NCBI RefSeq assembly: GCF_001310955.1
Contig: NZ_BAZX01000001.1
Span: 370,614-434,613, forward strand
DNA: 64,000 bases
Direction of reading: 5' to 3'
From: Marinifilum fragile JCM 15579
GTDB taxonomy: Bacteria; Bacteroidota; Bacteroidia; Bacteroidales; Marinifilaceae
Shown: in pieces, positions 18,593-28,693 of the stretch
Layout: each line of letters opens with the position of its first letter
Position numbering within the stretch: the first letter of the stretch is position 1
The notes under the pieces: generated by a model
The model's input: the letters and a program-made list of their open reading frames with translations, nothing else
The model's database searches: none
Told to the model about the DNA's origin: nothing
Position numbers and translations under genes: made by a program

Positions 18593-19432
18593 TTAATAAA
18601 TTTTGAATTTATTTTTCGATTCCGCATCTCTGTAGATGTTCTCTTCGAGGTTTTTAATGAATTCTATTTTTCGTTTATTGATTATTATTTTTCTAATGTC
18701 ATCTCTCACAAAATCAAGAGGTGCAATATTATTCTTGAACTCAACATTTTTAATAGCTACAAAATATCTATAGGTTGAATCCTCTGTTTCAATGTGTTTT
18801 CTGCTTTTTAAAAGTTTGTCTTCATCACTAAATTTGAACGGGATTCTATTTAATAGTTCTTTCGCATTTACCCATTGCCCGCTAAAATTATCAAATTTTG
18901 TGGCATTCTGAAAACAGTAGTCTTCCAATTCGTCCCAATCTTCTTCTTTTTCTAATTTATAGAGTTTTTTAATTTTATTATAATCAGGAACAGGCTTTGA
19001 AATTTGAATGTATAATGCTTTGATAATGTTTCTATTCAATATGAAGTTGCCAGAGTTTTGACGATAATAATTGTCAATTTCAAAGTTTGTAACAGTGGTA
19101 TCAAGTTTCTGCTCTAAAAGTTGTTGCTGGTACTTATGAATAATTAAAGAGGAACGATAATCCTCAACCATTTTGCTAACATCCTTGTCTTCTGCCGAAA
19201 GGTTAAGTTCTGCTTTCGAAATGATCAACTGTTTCTTTACCCACTGGTGAATGTAGTTATCGGCAATTAATATGCTATCTTCTTTAGTGTTTCCGTTGGG
19301 AACAATAGCCGCTACTTCGCTCATGTATAAAAAGTTTTGATTTACTTTAGCAACAGCCTTGTCTTCTTCCTGATTGTAATTACAAGCAAGCATGCCTGCA
19401 AGTAAAAATATTGTAAGTATGTATTTATTCAT
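18593..19432 (-). CDS. Lipoprotein related to SurA-type chaperones, no recognisable isomerase domain
   Basis: A 279-residue lipoprotein. The signal sequence ends in LLAGMLAC with the lipobox Cys at about 17. The mature region starts with a SurA-like N-domain (DKAVAKVNQNFLYMSEVAAIVP) and ends in a basic helix with FVRDDIRKIIINKRKIEF, as in SurA-type proteins. The segment between, where parvulin domains sit in its neighbours, is short and lacks the GGELG motif. It may be a membrane-tethered chaperone without catalytic activity. Its start overlaps the end of the upstream isomerase gene by eight bases, so translation is probably coupled. Confidence 0.75.
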   Translation of the reverse strand: MNKYILTIFLLAGMLACNYNQEEDKAVAKVNQNFLYMSEVAAIVPNGNTKEDSILIADNYIHQWVKKQLIISKAELNLSAEDKDVSKMVEDYRSSLIIHKYQQQLLEQKLDTTVTNFEIDNYYRQNSGNFILNRNIIKALYIQISKPVPDYNKIKKLYKLEKEEDWDELEDYCFQNATKFDNFSGQWVNAKELLNRIPFKFSDEDKLLKSRKHIETEDSTYRYFVAIKNVEFKNNIAPLDFVRDDIRKIIINKRKIEFIKNLEENIYRDAESKNKFKIY

Positions 19433-21071
19433 TATAAATTGTTCGCAAATTTGTTAAAGCTGAATGATTGATTTTTACAGAGTATTTCTTTCGAAGCTCT
19501 TCCGACCATTTTTCCTCAAGCCAAGCTCTGTAATCTTCCAATACAATATCTTTAACCGTTTTGTAATCAGTATCTGTATCGTATTTGTGCTGATTGTTAG
19601 TGTAATATTCTTTTATCTTTTCTTTATCTGTTGTATTATCCCAAATTGTTTTTTTTGTAATAAAATAAACTAAAATTCCATTTTCGTATTCATCCAGTAA
19701 TGTCTTAAGCTTAGGATGTTTTTCTACAAGTTTCTTTTTATGGTATGCTAAGATACAAGTGTTTGAGAAATTAACATATAATCTGTTGATATAATCTTCA
19801 AAATTTTCATAAATATCTTTCGAAGCTTGTTCACTTAAGAATTCAGCAAACTTTTCCTGAGAGTAATCTCTGTCTTCTATCGAAAATAAAGTTTCCCATA
19901 GTTCTGCATAAGCATAATCTAGGATAGAGTAAAAGTTCGATAGTAGCTTTTTATTTTCTTTAAATTGATATTTTTCTTTTAGCTTTTGAATTAATTTACT
20001 TTCTGAAATTCTTGACCTGCTGTCTTCTTCCAAAAGTTTTATTAATTCATCCTTACATTCTTCAAGAGTATTATATTCCTTTTTATCTAAAAGTTGGATG
20101 ATGTGATACCCAAAGTCGGTTTTTATTAGAGGTGAAAAATCTCCTTTCTTTTTTAATTCAAAAGCAGATCTTTCAATTGCAGGATGTGTTTCAAATAATC
20201 CAAACCAAGGCAAGATGCCATTGTTTTTTACGGAACTAATATCATCTGAATATTTCTGAACCAACTCAGAAAAATCAGCACCTGATTGAAGAAGTTGATA
20301 AATAGAATCGGCTTTTGCTTTGATTTTACCTTTTTCATTTTTCTTTTTAAACTCAAGCATAAGATGCCTAATTTTAACCTTCCCCGGATTTTTTATCTTG
20401 TCAATAGTCTGTATGATGTGATATCCGTATGGTGAACGAACTGGTATGGAATATTCTCCTTTGGTTGTGTTGTAGGCAGCAGTTTCAAAGGCGTAATCCA
20501 TATCAAAAGCGGTAATGTATCCTATTTCACCATTATTCTTTCGAGCCGACAAATCATCAGAGAATTGGTTGGCAAGTTTTGCAAATTTCTTGCCCTGATT
20601 TAATAAAGAATAGAGTCTGGTAGCTTCCTGATAGGCTTTAAGTGTATCTTTTGGAGTAGCTCTACCTTCAATCTTAACCAGAATATGACGTGGCTTTATG
20701 AAATATTTAATTCTTTCAAATGTTTCTTCTAGAAGATTTTGATTGATCTTAACAGGATATAAATAAGGGTTGAATACTTGATTGTGATGGTTTTCAATTT
20801 CCTGAATCACCTCTGGAATTGTATCGAACCGCAATTTTTTTGCTTCTCTTGCTTTTAGGTAAAAATCGATGTATAAATCTAAAGCTTTGGTAAGCGATAA
20901 TGGTTGGTTGTGTTGGTCGCGAAGCTTATTACTCTCGAAAAGTTCTACAAATGAAGCAGAAGGGTAGGTTGTATCATCAATGCTAAAAAGGGTATCTGTA
21001 GTACTATATTGCCCGTAACTTACTAACGAGCAATATAAAACTGTAATCAGATATAATAAACCCTTCCTCAT
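19425..21071 (-). CDS. Periplasmic peptidylprolyl isomerase with two PpiC domains
   Basis: A 548-residue exported protein with a signal peptide (about 1-20). An alpha-helical N-domain is followed by two parvulin domains, about 125-225 (RHILVKIEGRATPKDTLKA, FSDDLSARKNNGEIGYITAFD, PYGYHIIQ) and 230-335 (IRHLMLEFKK, YSDDISSVKNNGILPWFG, DFGYHIIQLLD). A long C-terminal helical region of about 200 residues has no recognised domain. It is the first gene of the isomerase trio. The three genes probably arose by duplication and could serve different outer-membrane clients. Confidence 0.88.
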   Translation of the reverse strand: MRKGLLYLITVLYCSLVSYGQYSTTDTLFSIDDTTYPSASFVELFESNKLRDQHNQPLSLTKALDLYIDFYLKAREAKKLRFDTIPEVIQEIENHHNQVFNPYLYPVKINQNLLEETFERIKYFIKPRHILVKIEGRATPKDTLKAYQEATRLYSLLNQGKKFAKLANQFSDDLSARKNNGEIGYITAFDMDYAFETAAYNTTKGEYSIPVRSPYGYHIIQTIDKIKNPGKVKIRHLMLEFKKKNEKGKIKAKADSIYQLLQSGADFSELVQKYSDDISSVKNNGILPWFGLFETHPAIERSAFELKKKGDFSPLIKTDFGYHIIQLLDKKEYNTLEECKDELIKLLEEDSRSRISESKLIQKLKEKYQFKENKKLLSNFYSILDYAYAELWETLFSIEDRDYSQEKFAEFLSEQASKDIYENFEDYINRLYVNFSNTCILAYHKKKLVEKHPKLKTLLDEYENGILVYFITKKTIWDNTTDKEKIKEYYTNNQHKYDTDTDYKTVKDIVLEDYRAWLEEKWSEELRKKYSVKINHSALTNLRTIYNE

Positions 21072-21107
21072 TCAGCAATTATATGGTAAATATTCTAAAA
21101 AAGAAAA

Positions 21108-21135
21108 CGGTAACCCGTACCATAACGGGTTACCG
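21108..21135 (-). terminator. Intrinsic terminator after guaB
   Basis: Perfect stem CGGTAACCCGT/ACGGGTTACCG with a six-base loop, followed on the minus strand by a T-rich tract. It lies 18 bases past the guaB stop and isolates guaB from the isomerase cluster. Confidence 0.88.
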
Positions 21136-21152
21136 AAATATATGCGATAAAA

Positions 21153-22622
21153 TTATCTGCTATAGTTAGGAGCTTCGCGAGTAATCGCAACATCATGTGG
21201 ATGACTTTCTGCCATTCCCGAAGCTGTAATTTTAACAAATTTGGCATTGTGCAATTCTTCAATACTTGCAGAACCACAATATCCCATACCTGCACGCAGA
21301 CCACCAATTAACTGATAGATTACTTCATAAAGAGTTCCTTTATAAGGTACACGTGCTACAATTCCTTCAGGAACCAATTTCTTGATATCATCTTCAGCAT
21401 CCTGGAAGTAACGGTCTTTTGAACCATGTTGCATTGCTTCAACAGAACCCATACCACGATACGATTTAAATTTACGACCGTTGTAAATAATGGTTTCTCC
21501 TGGAGATTCTTCAACACCAGCAAGAAGTGATCCTGCCATGATACAATCTGCACCTGCAGCAATTGCTTTTACAATATCACCAGAGTAGCGCAACCCACCA
21601 TCAGCAATTACAGGAACACCAGTTCCTTTAAGAGCTTTTGATACTTCGTAAATTGCACTTAACTGAGGAACACCAACACCAGCAATAACGCGAGTTGTAC
21701 AAATAGAACCAGGTCCGATACCAACTTTAACTGCATCAGCTCCAGCTTCAACAAGCATTTTAGCGGCTTCAGGGGTAGCAATGTTACCAACAATAAACTG
21801 CATGTCAGGGAATTTCTTTTTTGCAGTTTTTAGAACTTCAACAACTCCTCTTGAATGACCGTGAGCGGTGTCAATAATAATAGCATCTGCATTTGCTTGA
21901 ACCAATGCTTCGATTCTATCCAATGTATCACCAGTTACACCAACTGCAGCGGCAACACGTAAACGACCTTTCTCATCCTTACAAGCCAATGGCTTATCTT
22001 TTGCTTTGGTAATGTCTTTATAGGTTACCAAACCAATTAGTTTGTTTTTTGAATCAACAACTGGTAGTTTTTCAATTTTGTGAGCTTGAAGAATTTCTGC
22101 AGCTTTTTCCAAATCTGTAGAATCGGAAGTGCTAACAATATTTTCACTTGTCATTACTTCTGATATTGGACGATCCATATCCAATTCGAAACGTAAATCA
22201 CGATTGGTAACAATACCTAATAGTGATTTATCTGTGTCAACAACAGGAATACCACCAATTTTAAATTCCTTCATTAATGCCAAAGCATCTTTTACAGTTT
22301 TGTAAGGAGGAATTGTAATTGGATCGTAAATCATCCCGTTTTCAGCTCTTTTTACAGTTAATACCTGTTTTGCCTGAGCTTCGATACTCATGTTCTTGTG
22401 AATTACACCAATACCACCTTCACGAGCAATGGCAATTGCCAAAGCAGATTCGGTAACAGTATCCATCGCAGCAGACACCATTGGAGCATTAAGAGTAATG
22501 TTACGGGAGAACTTTGTTTTTAAACTTACGTCTCTAGGAAGTACTTCAGAATAAGCAGGAACCAAGAGAACATCATCAAACGTTAGACCGTCAGAAATAA
22601 TTTTATCAGATACGAATGACAT
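21153..22622 (-). CDS. guaB: Inosine-5'-monophosphate dehydrogenase
   Basis: A 489-residue cytosolic enzyme converting IMP to XMP with NAD+, the committed step of GMP synthesis. A TIM barrel opens with [21 protein letters not shown] (about 12-32). Two CBS domains are inserted at about 95-205. The catalytic loop is [20 protein letters not shown] (Cys about 304) and the flap [11 protein letters not shown]. Length is typical of bacterial enzymes. It diverges from recQ across 180 bases. All key residues that could be checked are present. Confidence 0.97.
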   Translation of the reverse strand: MSFVSDKIISDGLTFDDVLLVPAYSEVLPRDVSLKTKFSRNITLNAPMVSAAMDTVTESALAIAIAREGGIGVIHKNMSIEAQAKQVLTVKRAENGMIYDPITIPPYKTVKDALALMKEFKIGGIPVVDTDKSLLGIVTNRDLRFELDMDRPISEVMTSENIVSTSDSTDLEKAAEILQAHKIEKLPVVDSKNKLIGLVTYKDITKAKDKPLACKDEKGRLRVAAAVGVTGDTLDRIEALVQANADAIIIDTAHGHSRGVVEVLKTAKKKFPDMQFIVGNIATPEAAKMLVEAGADAVKVGIGPGSICTTRVIAGVGVPQLSAIYEVSKALKGTGVPVIADGGLRYSGDIVKAIAAGADCIMAGSLLAGVEESPGETIIYNGRKFKSYRGMGSVEAMQHGSKDRYFQDAEDDIKKLVPEGIVARVPYKGTLYEVIYQLIGGLRAGMGYCGSASIEELHNAKFVKITASGMAESHPHDVAITREAPNYSR

Positions 22623-22803
22623 TATGCAATAATTTTAGATTTAAATTGCATGCGAAAATACAAAAAAATAGCGGAATAGAACTTGATTACAAATACTAAA
22701 AATTGTTAATTGATTAATTCCACCTAAAAGTTAGTATTTTTAAACTGTTTTATTGATAGAAAAATTGAATAAAAGGAGCACAAATCAACTGGGAAAGAAA
22801 TAA

Positions 22804-24709
22804 ATGGATCGATTTAAGGATGTTCTGAAAAAATATTGGGGATATGTACATTTCGTCCTTTGCAGGATGAAATTATTAAATCGGTTTCCGAAGGAAAAGA
22901 TACTTTAGCTTAATGCCAACAGGAGGAGGTAAATCGTTAACTTTTCAGGTTCCGACTATGGTAATGGAAGGCATATGTCTGGTGGTTTCACCCTTGGTTG
23001 CTTTAATGAAAGACCAGGTTCAAAACTTAAAAGAAAAGGGGATTAAGGCGGAGCTGTTATATTCTGGACTTTCAAAGGATGAAATTGAAAATATTCTGAA
23101 TAAATGTTTGTTCGGAAATGTGAAGTTTTTATACATATCTCCAGAGAGAATAAGTTCAGATATATTTAGAAAGAAGGCTTCGCAAATGAATGTTTGCTTA
23201 ATTGCAGTTGACGAGTCGCATTGTATTTCGCAATGGGGTTATGACTTTAGGCCTTCATATTTAAAAATAATCTCACTTCGAGAGCTTTTGCCTGATGTAC
23301 CAGTTTTGGCTTTAACCGCAACAGCAACAAAAGATGTAGTTTCTGATATTCAGGAAAAACTTGGATTTCCTGAGAAGAACGTATTCCGTAAAAGTTTCGA
23401 ACGCAAAAATTTGGTTTATCTGGTTAGAGAAACTGAGGACAAACCCAAATATCTGCTCAAGATTCTAAACAAGCAAAAGGGAAGTTCGGTTGTCTATGTG
23501 CGCAGTCGGAAAAAGTGCAAGGAGTTAGCTGAGTTTTTAAAAAATAATAGAGTAAAAGCAGAATTCTATCATGCAGGGTTGCCAAATGAGGTGAAAGACT
23601 TTCGTCAGGAAAGATGGCGGAAAGGGATCGTGCAAGTTATGGTAGCAACCAATGCTTTTGGTATGGGAATCGATAAATCGGATGTGCGTACCGTTGTGCA
23701 CATGGATTTGCCTGATACATTGGAAGCTTATTTTCAGGAGGCAGGAAGAGCAGGAAGAGATGGCAAAAGAGCGTATGCTGTAATGCTGTATTCGAATCCC
23801 GATAAGGTACAGTTACTGAAGAGAATCAAAACATCATTTCCCGAAAAGGATATGATTGTTAGAGTTTATCAGGCATTGGGGAACTTTTTGCAAGTGGCTG
23901 AAGGCGCTGGCAAGGATGCGGTTTTCGATTTTGATTTGGGACAGTTTTGTCAGAATTTTAAATTTAATGTTCTTCAGGCTTTTAGTGCATTGAAAATTTT
24001 ACAACGAGCAGGATACATTGAATTGACAGATGATTTGGAACATGAATCCAGAATACATTTTGTGGTTCAACGCGATGATCTGTATAAGTTCCAGGTTGCC
24101 AATAAAGATTTTGATACCTTTATAAAGATACTCTTAAGATCGTATACAGGTTTGTTTACCGATTACGTTCCTTTTAATATTGATACTTTATCCAAAAGAA
24201 TTAAAGCCGATAAAGAATTAATAGTTGAATACCTAAAAGAATTATCGAAGTACGGTATCATAAAATACATTCCAAGAAAGAAAACACCTTTTATATTATA
24301 TACTCAGGAGCGATTGCCTATCAGCTTTATAAAATTGAGTAAAGAGGTTTACCAGGACAGAAAGGAGAATCTTGAAAGTAAAATTCAATCGGTGATTGAT
24401 TATGCAGAATCGGAAAATATATGTCGATCGAAATTTTTATTGGAATATTTCGGACAAAAATATGCCCCCGATTGTGGAATGTGCGATATCTGTAAAAGCA
24501 AAGAAGAAAAAGTGTTGAGTGAACAGGAGTTTAAAGAAATCTATTACGCGATATTGAATTTAATTGAAAATGATTTTTTAAGCATTGATGAACTTGTGGA
24601 TCGCTTAGATTATAAGGATGATAAGATTTTGGAAGTAATTCAGCATCTAAAAGACAACGAAGAAGTAGATTGCCAAAGTGGCAATCGAATAAAATACATT
24701 CCAATCTAG
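22804..24709 (+). CDS. recQ: ATP-dependent DNA helicase RecQ, short form (two frameshifts near the start)
   Basis: A 3'-5' DNA helicase of about 635 residues once two missing bases are allowed for. From ATG 22804 the frame reads MDRFKDVLKKYWGY, then needs one base at about 22846 to continue TFRPLQDEIIKSV, and another at about 22910 (AGCTTAA instead of AGCTTTAA) to join MPTGGGKS, Walker A. Downstream is intact: AVDESHCISQWGYDFRPSY, ALTATAT, QEAGRAGRDG, and an RQC zinc site CRSKFLLEYFG...CGMCDIC. There is no HRDC domain, so it is shorter than the second RecQ at 54258. The paired losses suggest sequence error rather than decay. Confidence 0.88.
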
Positions 24710-24809
24710 TTCGAAACTTAACCAATAATATAAGGGTACAGAACAGGCTTGTTCGTCAAATCTTATGTGCTGACTGGAAACTAAGGATTTATTATTCGTA
24801 AAATCTTGT

Positions 24810-24817
24810 TATTTTTG
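24810..24817 (+). promoter_or_regulatory. -7 box upstream of the DUF5063 gene
   Basis: TATTTTTG is an exact TAnnTTTG match, with TTTA 18 bases upstream as a near-consensus -33 box. It lies 23 bases before the ATG at 24841 and would drive the DUF5063-nuclease pair. Confidence 0.55.
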
Positions 24818-24840
24818 CAAGGTTGTAGGAAAAAATAAAG

Positions 24841-25470
24841 ATGGAAGATCAATTTGAACACGTAGTATATTCTAAAAATGTTATTGAATTTGTAACGGTA
24901 GCAAACGAGTTTTGTTTGTTATTGGAATCAAGTTCAAAAGTTTCGAAAATTGAGTTTGTAGAAACAGCTCAAAAATTATTACCATTGCTTTATTTAAAAG
25001 CATGTATGTTGCCAAGAAATGAGAATGAGTTAGAGGAAGAAGTTGAAAAATTTGTGACTGAATCAGATTGGGAATTCATTCACTCTTCGGTAAAAAATAA
25101 AATGGGTGCTCACGACGAGTTTTTAGAAGTGTTCGAGAACGATATGGAGTATAGCGATACCCCATTGGTAGCTTCCGTTTCTGAAAATTTTGCCGATATT
25201 TATCAGGATCTTAAAGATTTTATTACTTCATATAAGATTGGAACATTGGAAGTAATGAATGATGCACTTTGGGATTTAAATAACCATTTTTACGAGTATT
25301 GGGGCCAAAAATTAGTTAATTCGCTAAGAGCGATACACAAATTGGCGGCCGATAAAATTAATTTAGATGATGAATCGGAATTAGATGTTGATTCAAATAT
25401 CGATAACATAGACATGAGTGGATCTATTTTCTCGCAACGTCAGAGAGAATGGGACGAAGAAAATGAATAA
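24841..25470 (+). CDS. DUF5063 domain-containing protein
   Basis: A 209-residue acidic soluble protein of the Bacteroidota family DUF5063. The conserved N-terminal region is VIEFVTVANEFCLLLESS (about 14-31) followed by KLLPLLYLKACMLP. The middle helices contain ISDIYQDLKDF-like sequence (ADIYQDLKDFITSYK) and a DALWDLNNHFYEYWGQKLVNSLRAIH block. No catalytic motif is evident and the function is unknown. It is 33 bases upstream of a 3'-5' exonuclease gene in the same direction, so the two are probably co-transcribed. Confidence 0.85.
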   Translation: MEDQFEHVVYSKNVIEFVTVANEFCLLLESSSKVSKIEFVETAQKLLPLLYLKACMLPRNENELEEEVEKFVTESDWEFIHSSVKNKMGAHDEFLEVFENDMEYSDTPLVASVSENFADIYQDLKDFITSYKIGTLEVMNDALWDLNNHFYEYWGQKLVNSLRAIHKLAADKINLDDESELDVDSNIDNIDMSGSIFSQRQREWDEENE

Positions 25471-25503
25471 GGAAAACAGTTTTCCGGAGTAAAAGAGTAG
25501 TAA

Positions 25504-26094
25504 ATGTTGCCATTTCAAAAATCAATTACAAGCGAAGAAGCAAACAAAATGCCGTTAAAGGCTTTCGAAGGAGATATCATACTCGTTGATGAGTATAAAG
25601 ATCTGTACGAAGCTATTCAATACCTGAATAACTATTCTATTTTAGGTTTTGATACGGAAACCCGACCGTCGTTTAAAAAAGGAAAAGTAAACGATGTTGC
25701 TTTGCTACAATTGGCAGCTAACTCTAAAACATTCTTGTTTAGAATCAATAAAATAGGACTACCCGAAGAAATTATTGACTTGCTTAAAAATCCAAATATT
25801 GTGAAAGTTGGGGCAGCAATAAAAGATGATATCAGAGGATTGCAAAAATTGAATGACTTTGATGCCAATGGCTTTTTGGAATTGCAGGATTATGTGTCGA
25901 ATTTCGGAATCGAAAGTTTTTCTTTAAAAAAATTATCGGCAATTGTCTTGAATTTTAGAATCTCAAAAAGACAACAGGTATCCAATTGGGAAGCAGAAAC
26001 ATTAAGTCCTGGTCAGTTAAGATATGCTGCAACTGATGCATGGGTATCTTTAAAGATTTTTGAAAGATTGAAAGCTACAGAGCAAGACTTGTAA
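25504..26094 (+). CDS. 3'-5' exonuclease, DEDDy/RNase D-WRN type
   Basis: A 196-residue single-domain nuclease. Exo I is ILGFDTETRPSF (about 47-58, with Asp and Glu metal ligands), Exo II VKVGAAIKDDIRGLQKL (about 100-116) and Exo III LRYAATDAWVSLKIFERL (about 172-189, with the Tyr and Asp of the DEDDy class). It lacks the HRDC domains of RNase D and resembles the stand-alone Werner-type exonuclease of Bacteroidota. Whether the substrate is RNA or DNA cannot be told. The gene order DUF5063-exonuclease-methyltransferase may be one transcript. Confidence 0.9.
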   Translation: MLPFQKSITSEEANKMPLKAFEGDIILVDEYKDLYEAIQYLNNYSILGFDTETRPSFKKGKVNDVALLQLAANSKTFLFRINKIGLPEEIIDLLKNPNIVKVGAAIKDDIRGLQKLNDFDANGFLELQDYVSNFGIESFSLKKLSAIVLNFRISKRQQVSNWEAETLSPGQLRYAATDAWVSLKIFERLKATEQDL

Positions 26095-26186
26095 GCCTTT
26101 CGCAAAATACCTTGATTGCTTACAGTCAATTAGCAACGAATATGCAAAGGTCAATATTCGTTAACCAGTAAAAAACACATTTCTAA

Positions 26187-27374
26187 ATGATAGATTATCC
26201 AAAAGTATACCTGAGAAAAGGAAAGGAACATTCTGTAAAAAGATTCCATCCGTGGATTTTTTCAGGAGCGGTAAGTAAAGTAGATGAAGGCTTACAAGAA
26301 GGCGACTTGGTCTCAGTTTATAATGATCAAAATGAATTTTTAGCCATTGGACATATTTCCATTGGTTCAATTGTAGTTCGCATTTTAAGTTTCGAAGAGA
26401 GAGAAATTAACCTGAACTTTTGGGTAGAAAAAATCTGCTCTGCTTGTCAAATGAGAAAGGCAGTGGATCTTTATGGCCGAGAAGATAATAATGTATTCAG
26501 GTTGGTTCATGGAGAAGGTGATGGATTGCCAGGTTTGATTATTGATTTTTACGCTGGAACAGCAGTAATTCAGTGTCATTCGGTTGGAATGTATTTGCAC
26601 CGTGAAGAAATAACAGAAGCATTACGAACAGTGTTTGGTGACGATTTGGTGGCTGTTTTTGACAAATCGGAAGGAACCATTCCTTTTAAATCAGGAATTG
26701 AGCCAAAGAATGGATACTTGTTCGGCGAAACAGATTCGTTTACTGCACTAGAGAATGGATTGAAATTTAAAGTGGATTGGTTAAAAGGCCAAAAAACAGG
26801 ATTCTTCATCGATCAGCGTGAGAACAGAAGTCTTTTGGAGCAATATTCAAAAGGACGATCAGTACTAAATATGTTCTGCTACACAGGGGGATTTTCTTTT
26901 TATGCCATGAGAGGTGGAGCAGAATTGGTTCATTCGGTTGACAGTTCTTCCCGAGCAATTGATATTACAAAAGAAAATGTTGAGCTAAACTTTCCGGGCG
27001 ATAAGCGTCACGAGGCATTTGCTGAGGATGCATTTAAATTTTTAGATCAATCATCTCAAAAATATGATTTAATTGTACTTGACCCACCTGCATTTGCAAA
27101 GCACAAGAAAGTGTTGGATAATGCTTTGAAAGGATACAAGCGATTAAATAAGAAAGGATTTGAACAGATTAAGCCAGGAGGAATTTTATTCACTTTTTCA
27201 TGTTCGCAGGCAGTTAGCAAGGAAGATTTCAGAAAAGCAGTTTTTGTAGCTGCAGCTAATGCAGGAAGAACGGTTCGTGTGTTACACCAATTGACACAGC
27301 CTGCCGATCATCCGGTAAATATTTACCATCCAGAAGGAGAATACCTGAAAGGTTTGGTTTTGTATGTTGAATAG
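26187..27374 (+). CDS. Class I SAM-dependent rRNA methyltransferase, RlmI-like
   Basis: A 395-residue enzyme. The N-terminal PUA RNA-binding domain (VYLRKGKEHSVKRFHPWIFSGAV, about 5-27) is followed by an EEHUD-like middle domain. The Rossmann methyltransferase domain has VLNMFCYTGGFSFYAMRGGA (SAM motif I, about 228-247), DLIVLDPPAFAK (about 293-304) and FTFSCSQ. The family includes RlmI, which forms m5C1962 of 23S rRNA in E. coli. Exact target here is inferred by family only. A 92-base gap separates it from the exonuclease gene. Confidence 0.92.
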   Translation: MIDYPKVYLRKGKEHSVKRFHPWIFSGAVSKVDEGLQEGDLVSVYNDQNEFLAIGHISIGSIVVRILSFEEREINLNFWVEKICSACQMRKAVDLYGREDNNVFRLVHGEGDGLPGLIIDFYAGTAVIQCHSVGMYLHREEITEALRTVFGDDLVAVFDKSEGTIPFKSGIEPKNGYLFGETDSFTALENGLKFKVDWLKGQKTGFFIDQRENRSLLEQYSKGRSVLNMFCYTGGFSFYAMRGGAELVHSVDSSSRAIDITKENVELNFPGDKRHEAFAEDAFKFLDQSSQKYDLIVLDPPAFAKHKKVLDNALKGYKRLNKKGFEQIKPGGILFTFSCSQAVSKEDFRKAVFVAAANAGRTVRVLHQLTQPADHPVNIYHPEGEYLKGLVLYVE

Positions 27375-27450
27375 ACATTTTTTTGTATCTTCAATATGGT
27401 TTAAAAGGAGAGCAAAACTCTCTTCGTATTAATTACTAAATAGAAACTAG

Positions 27451-28674
27451 TTGAAATTTTCCGAATTTGATTTTTCTCCTGAGATAATGGAAGGGCTGGA
27501 GGCCATGGGCTTCGAGACACCTTCTCCAGTTCAGGAGTTATCTATCCCTAAGATTATAGAAAAAAAAGATATGATTGTTTGTGCCCAAACGGGTACAGGA
27601 AAAACGGCAGCATATCTTCTTCCGGTAATGGATCAAATCCAAAAGAATCAAATTGAGGGTTTTAGTACCTTGATATTGGTTCCGACAAGAGAGCTAGCCA
27701 TGCAAATCGATCAGCAAATGGAAGGATTTGGATACTTTGTTTCCATCACTTCATTGTCTGTTTATGGAGGTGGTGATTCATCGGTTTGGGATCAGCAGAA
27801 AAAGGGTTTGATGGAAGGTGCAGATGTAGTAATTGCTACTCCTGGTAGAATGATTTCGCACCTGAATTTGGGGTATGTGGATACTTCAAAATTGAAGCAT
27901 TTGATTTTGGATGAGGCCGACAGAATGTTGGATATGGGTTTCTTTGACGACTTGATGCAAATTGTGAGTTATCTTCCCAAAGAGAGACAAAATCTGATGT
28001 TTTCGGCTACAATGCCTCCAAAAATCAGGGAACTGGCCGAGGAGATTTTGGTTGAACCGGAAAGTATAAATATTGCAATTTCGAAACCTGCGGAGGGAGT
28101 TTTACAAGCTGCCTACATGCTTTACGAAGATCAGAAGATTCCTTTGATCAATCATTTGTTGAAAGGAAAAGACCTGAAAAGTGTAATTATATTCTCATCC
28201 ACAAAAGTGAATGTAAAGGCCATTACAAAAGACCTTAAAAAACACAATTTTAAAGCAGCAGGGATACAATCCGATTTGGAACAGAGTGAGCGAGAAGAAG
28301 TGTTGCGCGAATTCAAAAATAGAAAGCATCAAATATTGGTTGCTACAGACATTATTGCCAGGGGAATTGATATCGATTCAATTGATTTGGTAATCAACTT
28401 TGATGTTCCGAACGATGCTGAGGATTACGTGCACAGAGTTGGGCGTACGGCGCGTGCAGAGTCGGAAGGAGTTGCCTTAACTTTTATAACGGAAAAGGAT
28501 CAGAATGACTTCAAAAAAATAGAAGATCTGATCGAGTCGGATGTATTCAAAATTCCGGTTCCCGCTGAATTGGGAGAAGCACCTGAGTACAATCCCAGAA
28601 CCAAACCCAAATCAAACGGCAAGCGCAAGTTCTTTAAACGAAAAAAGACAAATAGAACAAACAATAAAAAATAA
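27451..28674 (+). CDS. DEAD-box RNA helicase (TTG start)
   Basis: A 407-residue RNA helicase. Q motif FETPSPVQELSIP, Walker A AQTGTGKT (about 45-52), PTRELAMQ, box II DEADRMLDMGF, SAT motif FSATMPP, and motif VI HRVGRTARAE are all present. The C-terminal 40 residues are basic (KRKFFKRKKTNRTNNKK), an RNA-binding tail as in RhlE-type helicases. No ATG precedes the conserved MKFSEFDFS-like start, so TTG 27451 is the most likely initiator. It ends 19 bases before the FAD oxidoreductase gene, which suggests one transcript. Confidence 0.95.
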   Translation: MKFSEFDFSPEIMEGLEAMGFETPSPVQELSIPKIIEKKDMIVCAQTGTGKTAAYLLPVMDQIQKNQIEGFSTLILVPTRELAMQIDQQMEGFGYFVSITSLSVYGGGDSSVWDQQKKGLMEGADVVIATPGRMISHLNLGYVDTSKLKHLILDEADRMLDMGFFDDLMQIVSYLPKERQNLMFSATMPPKIRELAEEILVEPESINIAISKPAEGVLQAAYMLYEDQKIPLINHLLKGKDLKSVIIFSSTKVNVKAITKDLKKHNFKAAGIQSDLEQSEREEVLREFKNRKHQILVATDIIARGIDIDSIDLVINFDVPNDAEDYVHRVGRTARAESEGVALTFITEKDQNDFKKIEDLIESDVFKIPVPAELGEAPEYNPRTKPKSNGKRKFFKRKKTNRTNNKK

Positions 28675-28693
28675 TAACCCTAACCAAACTAAA

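Noticed and set aside
28541..28693. Upstream extension of the FAD oxidoreductase
   Set aside because: It overlaps the 3' end of the DEAD-box gene and is low-complexity; the ATG at 28694 directly precedes the FAD-binding strand.
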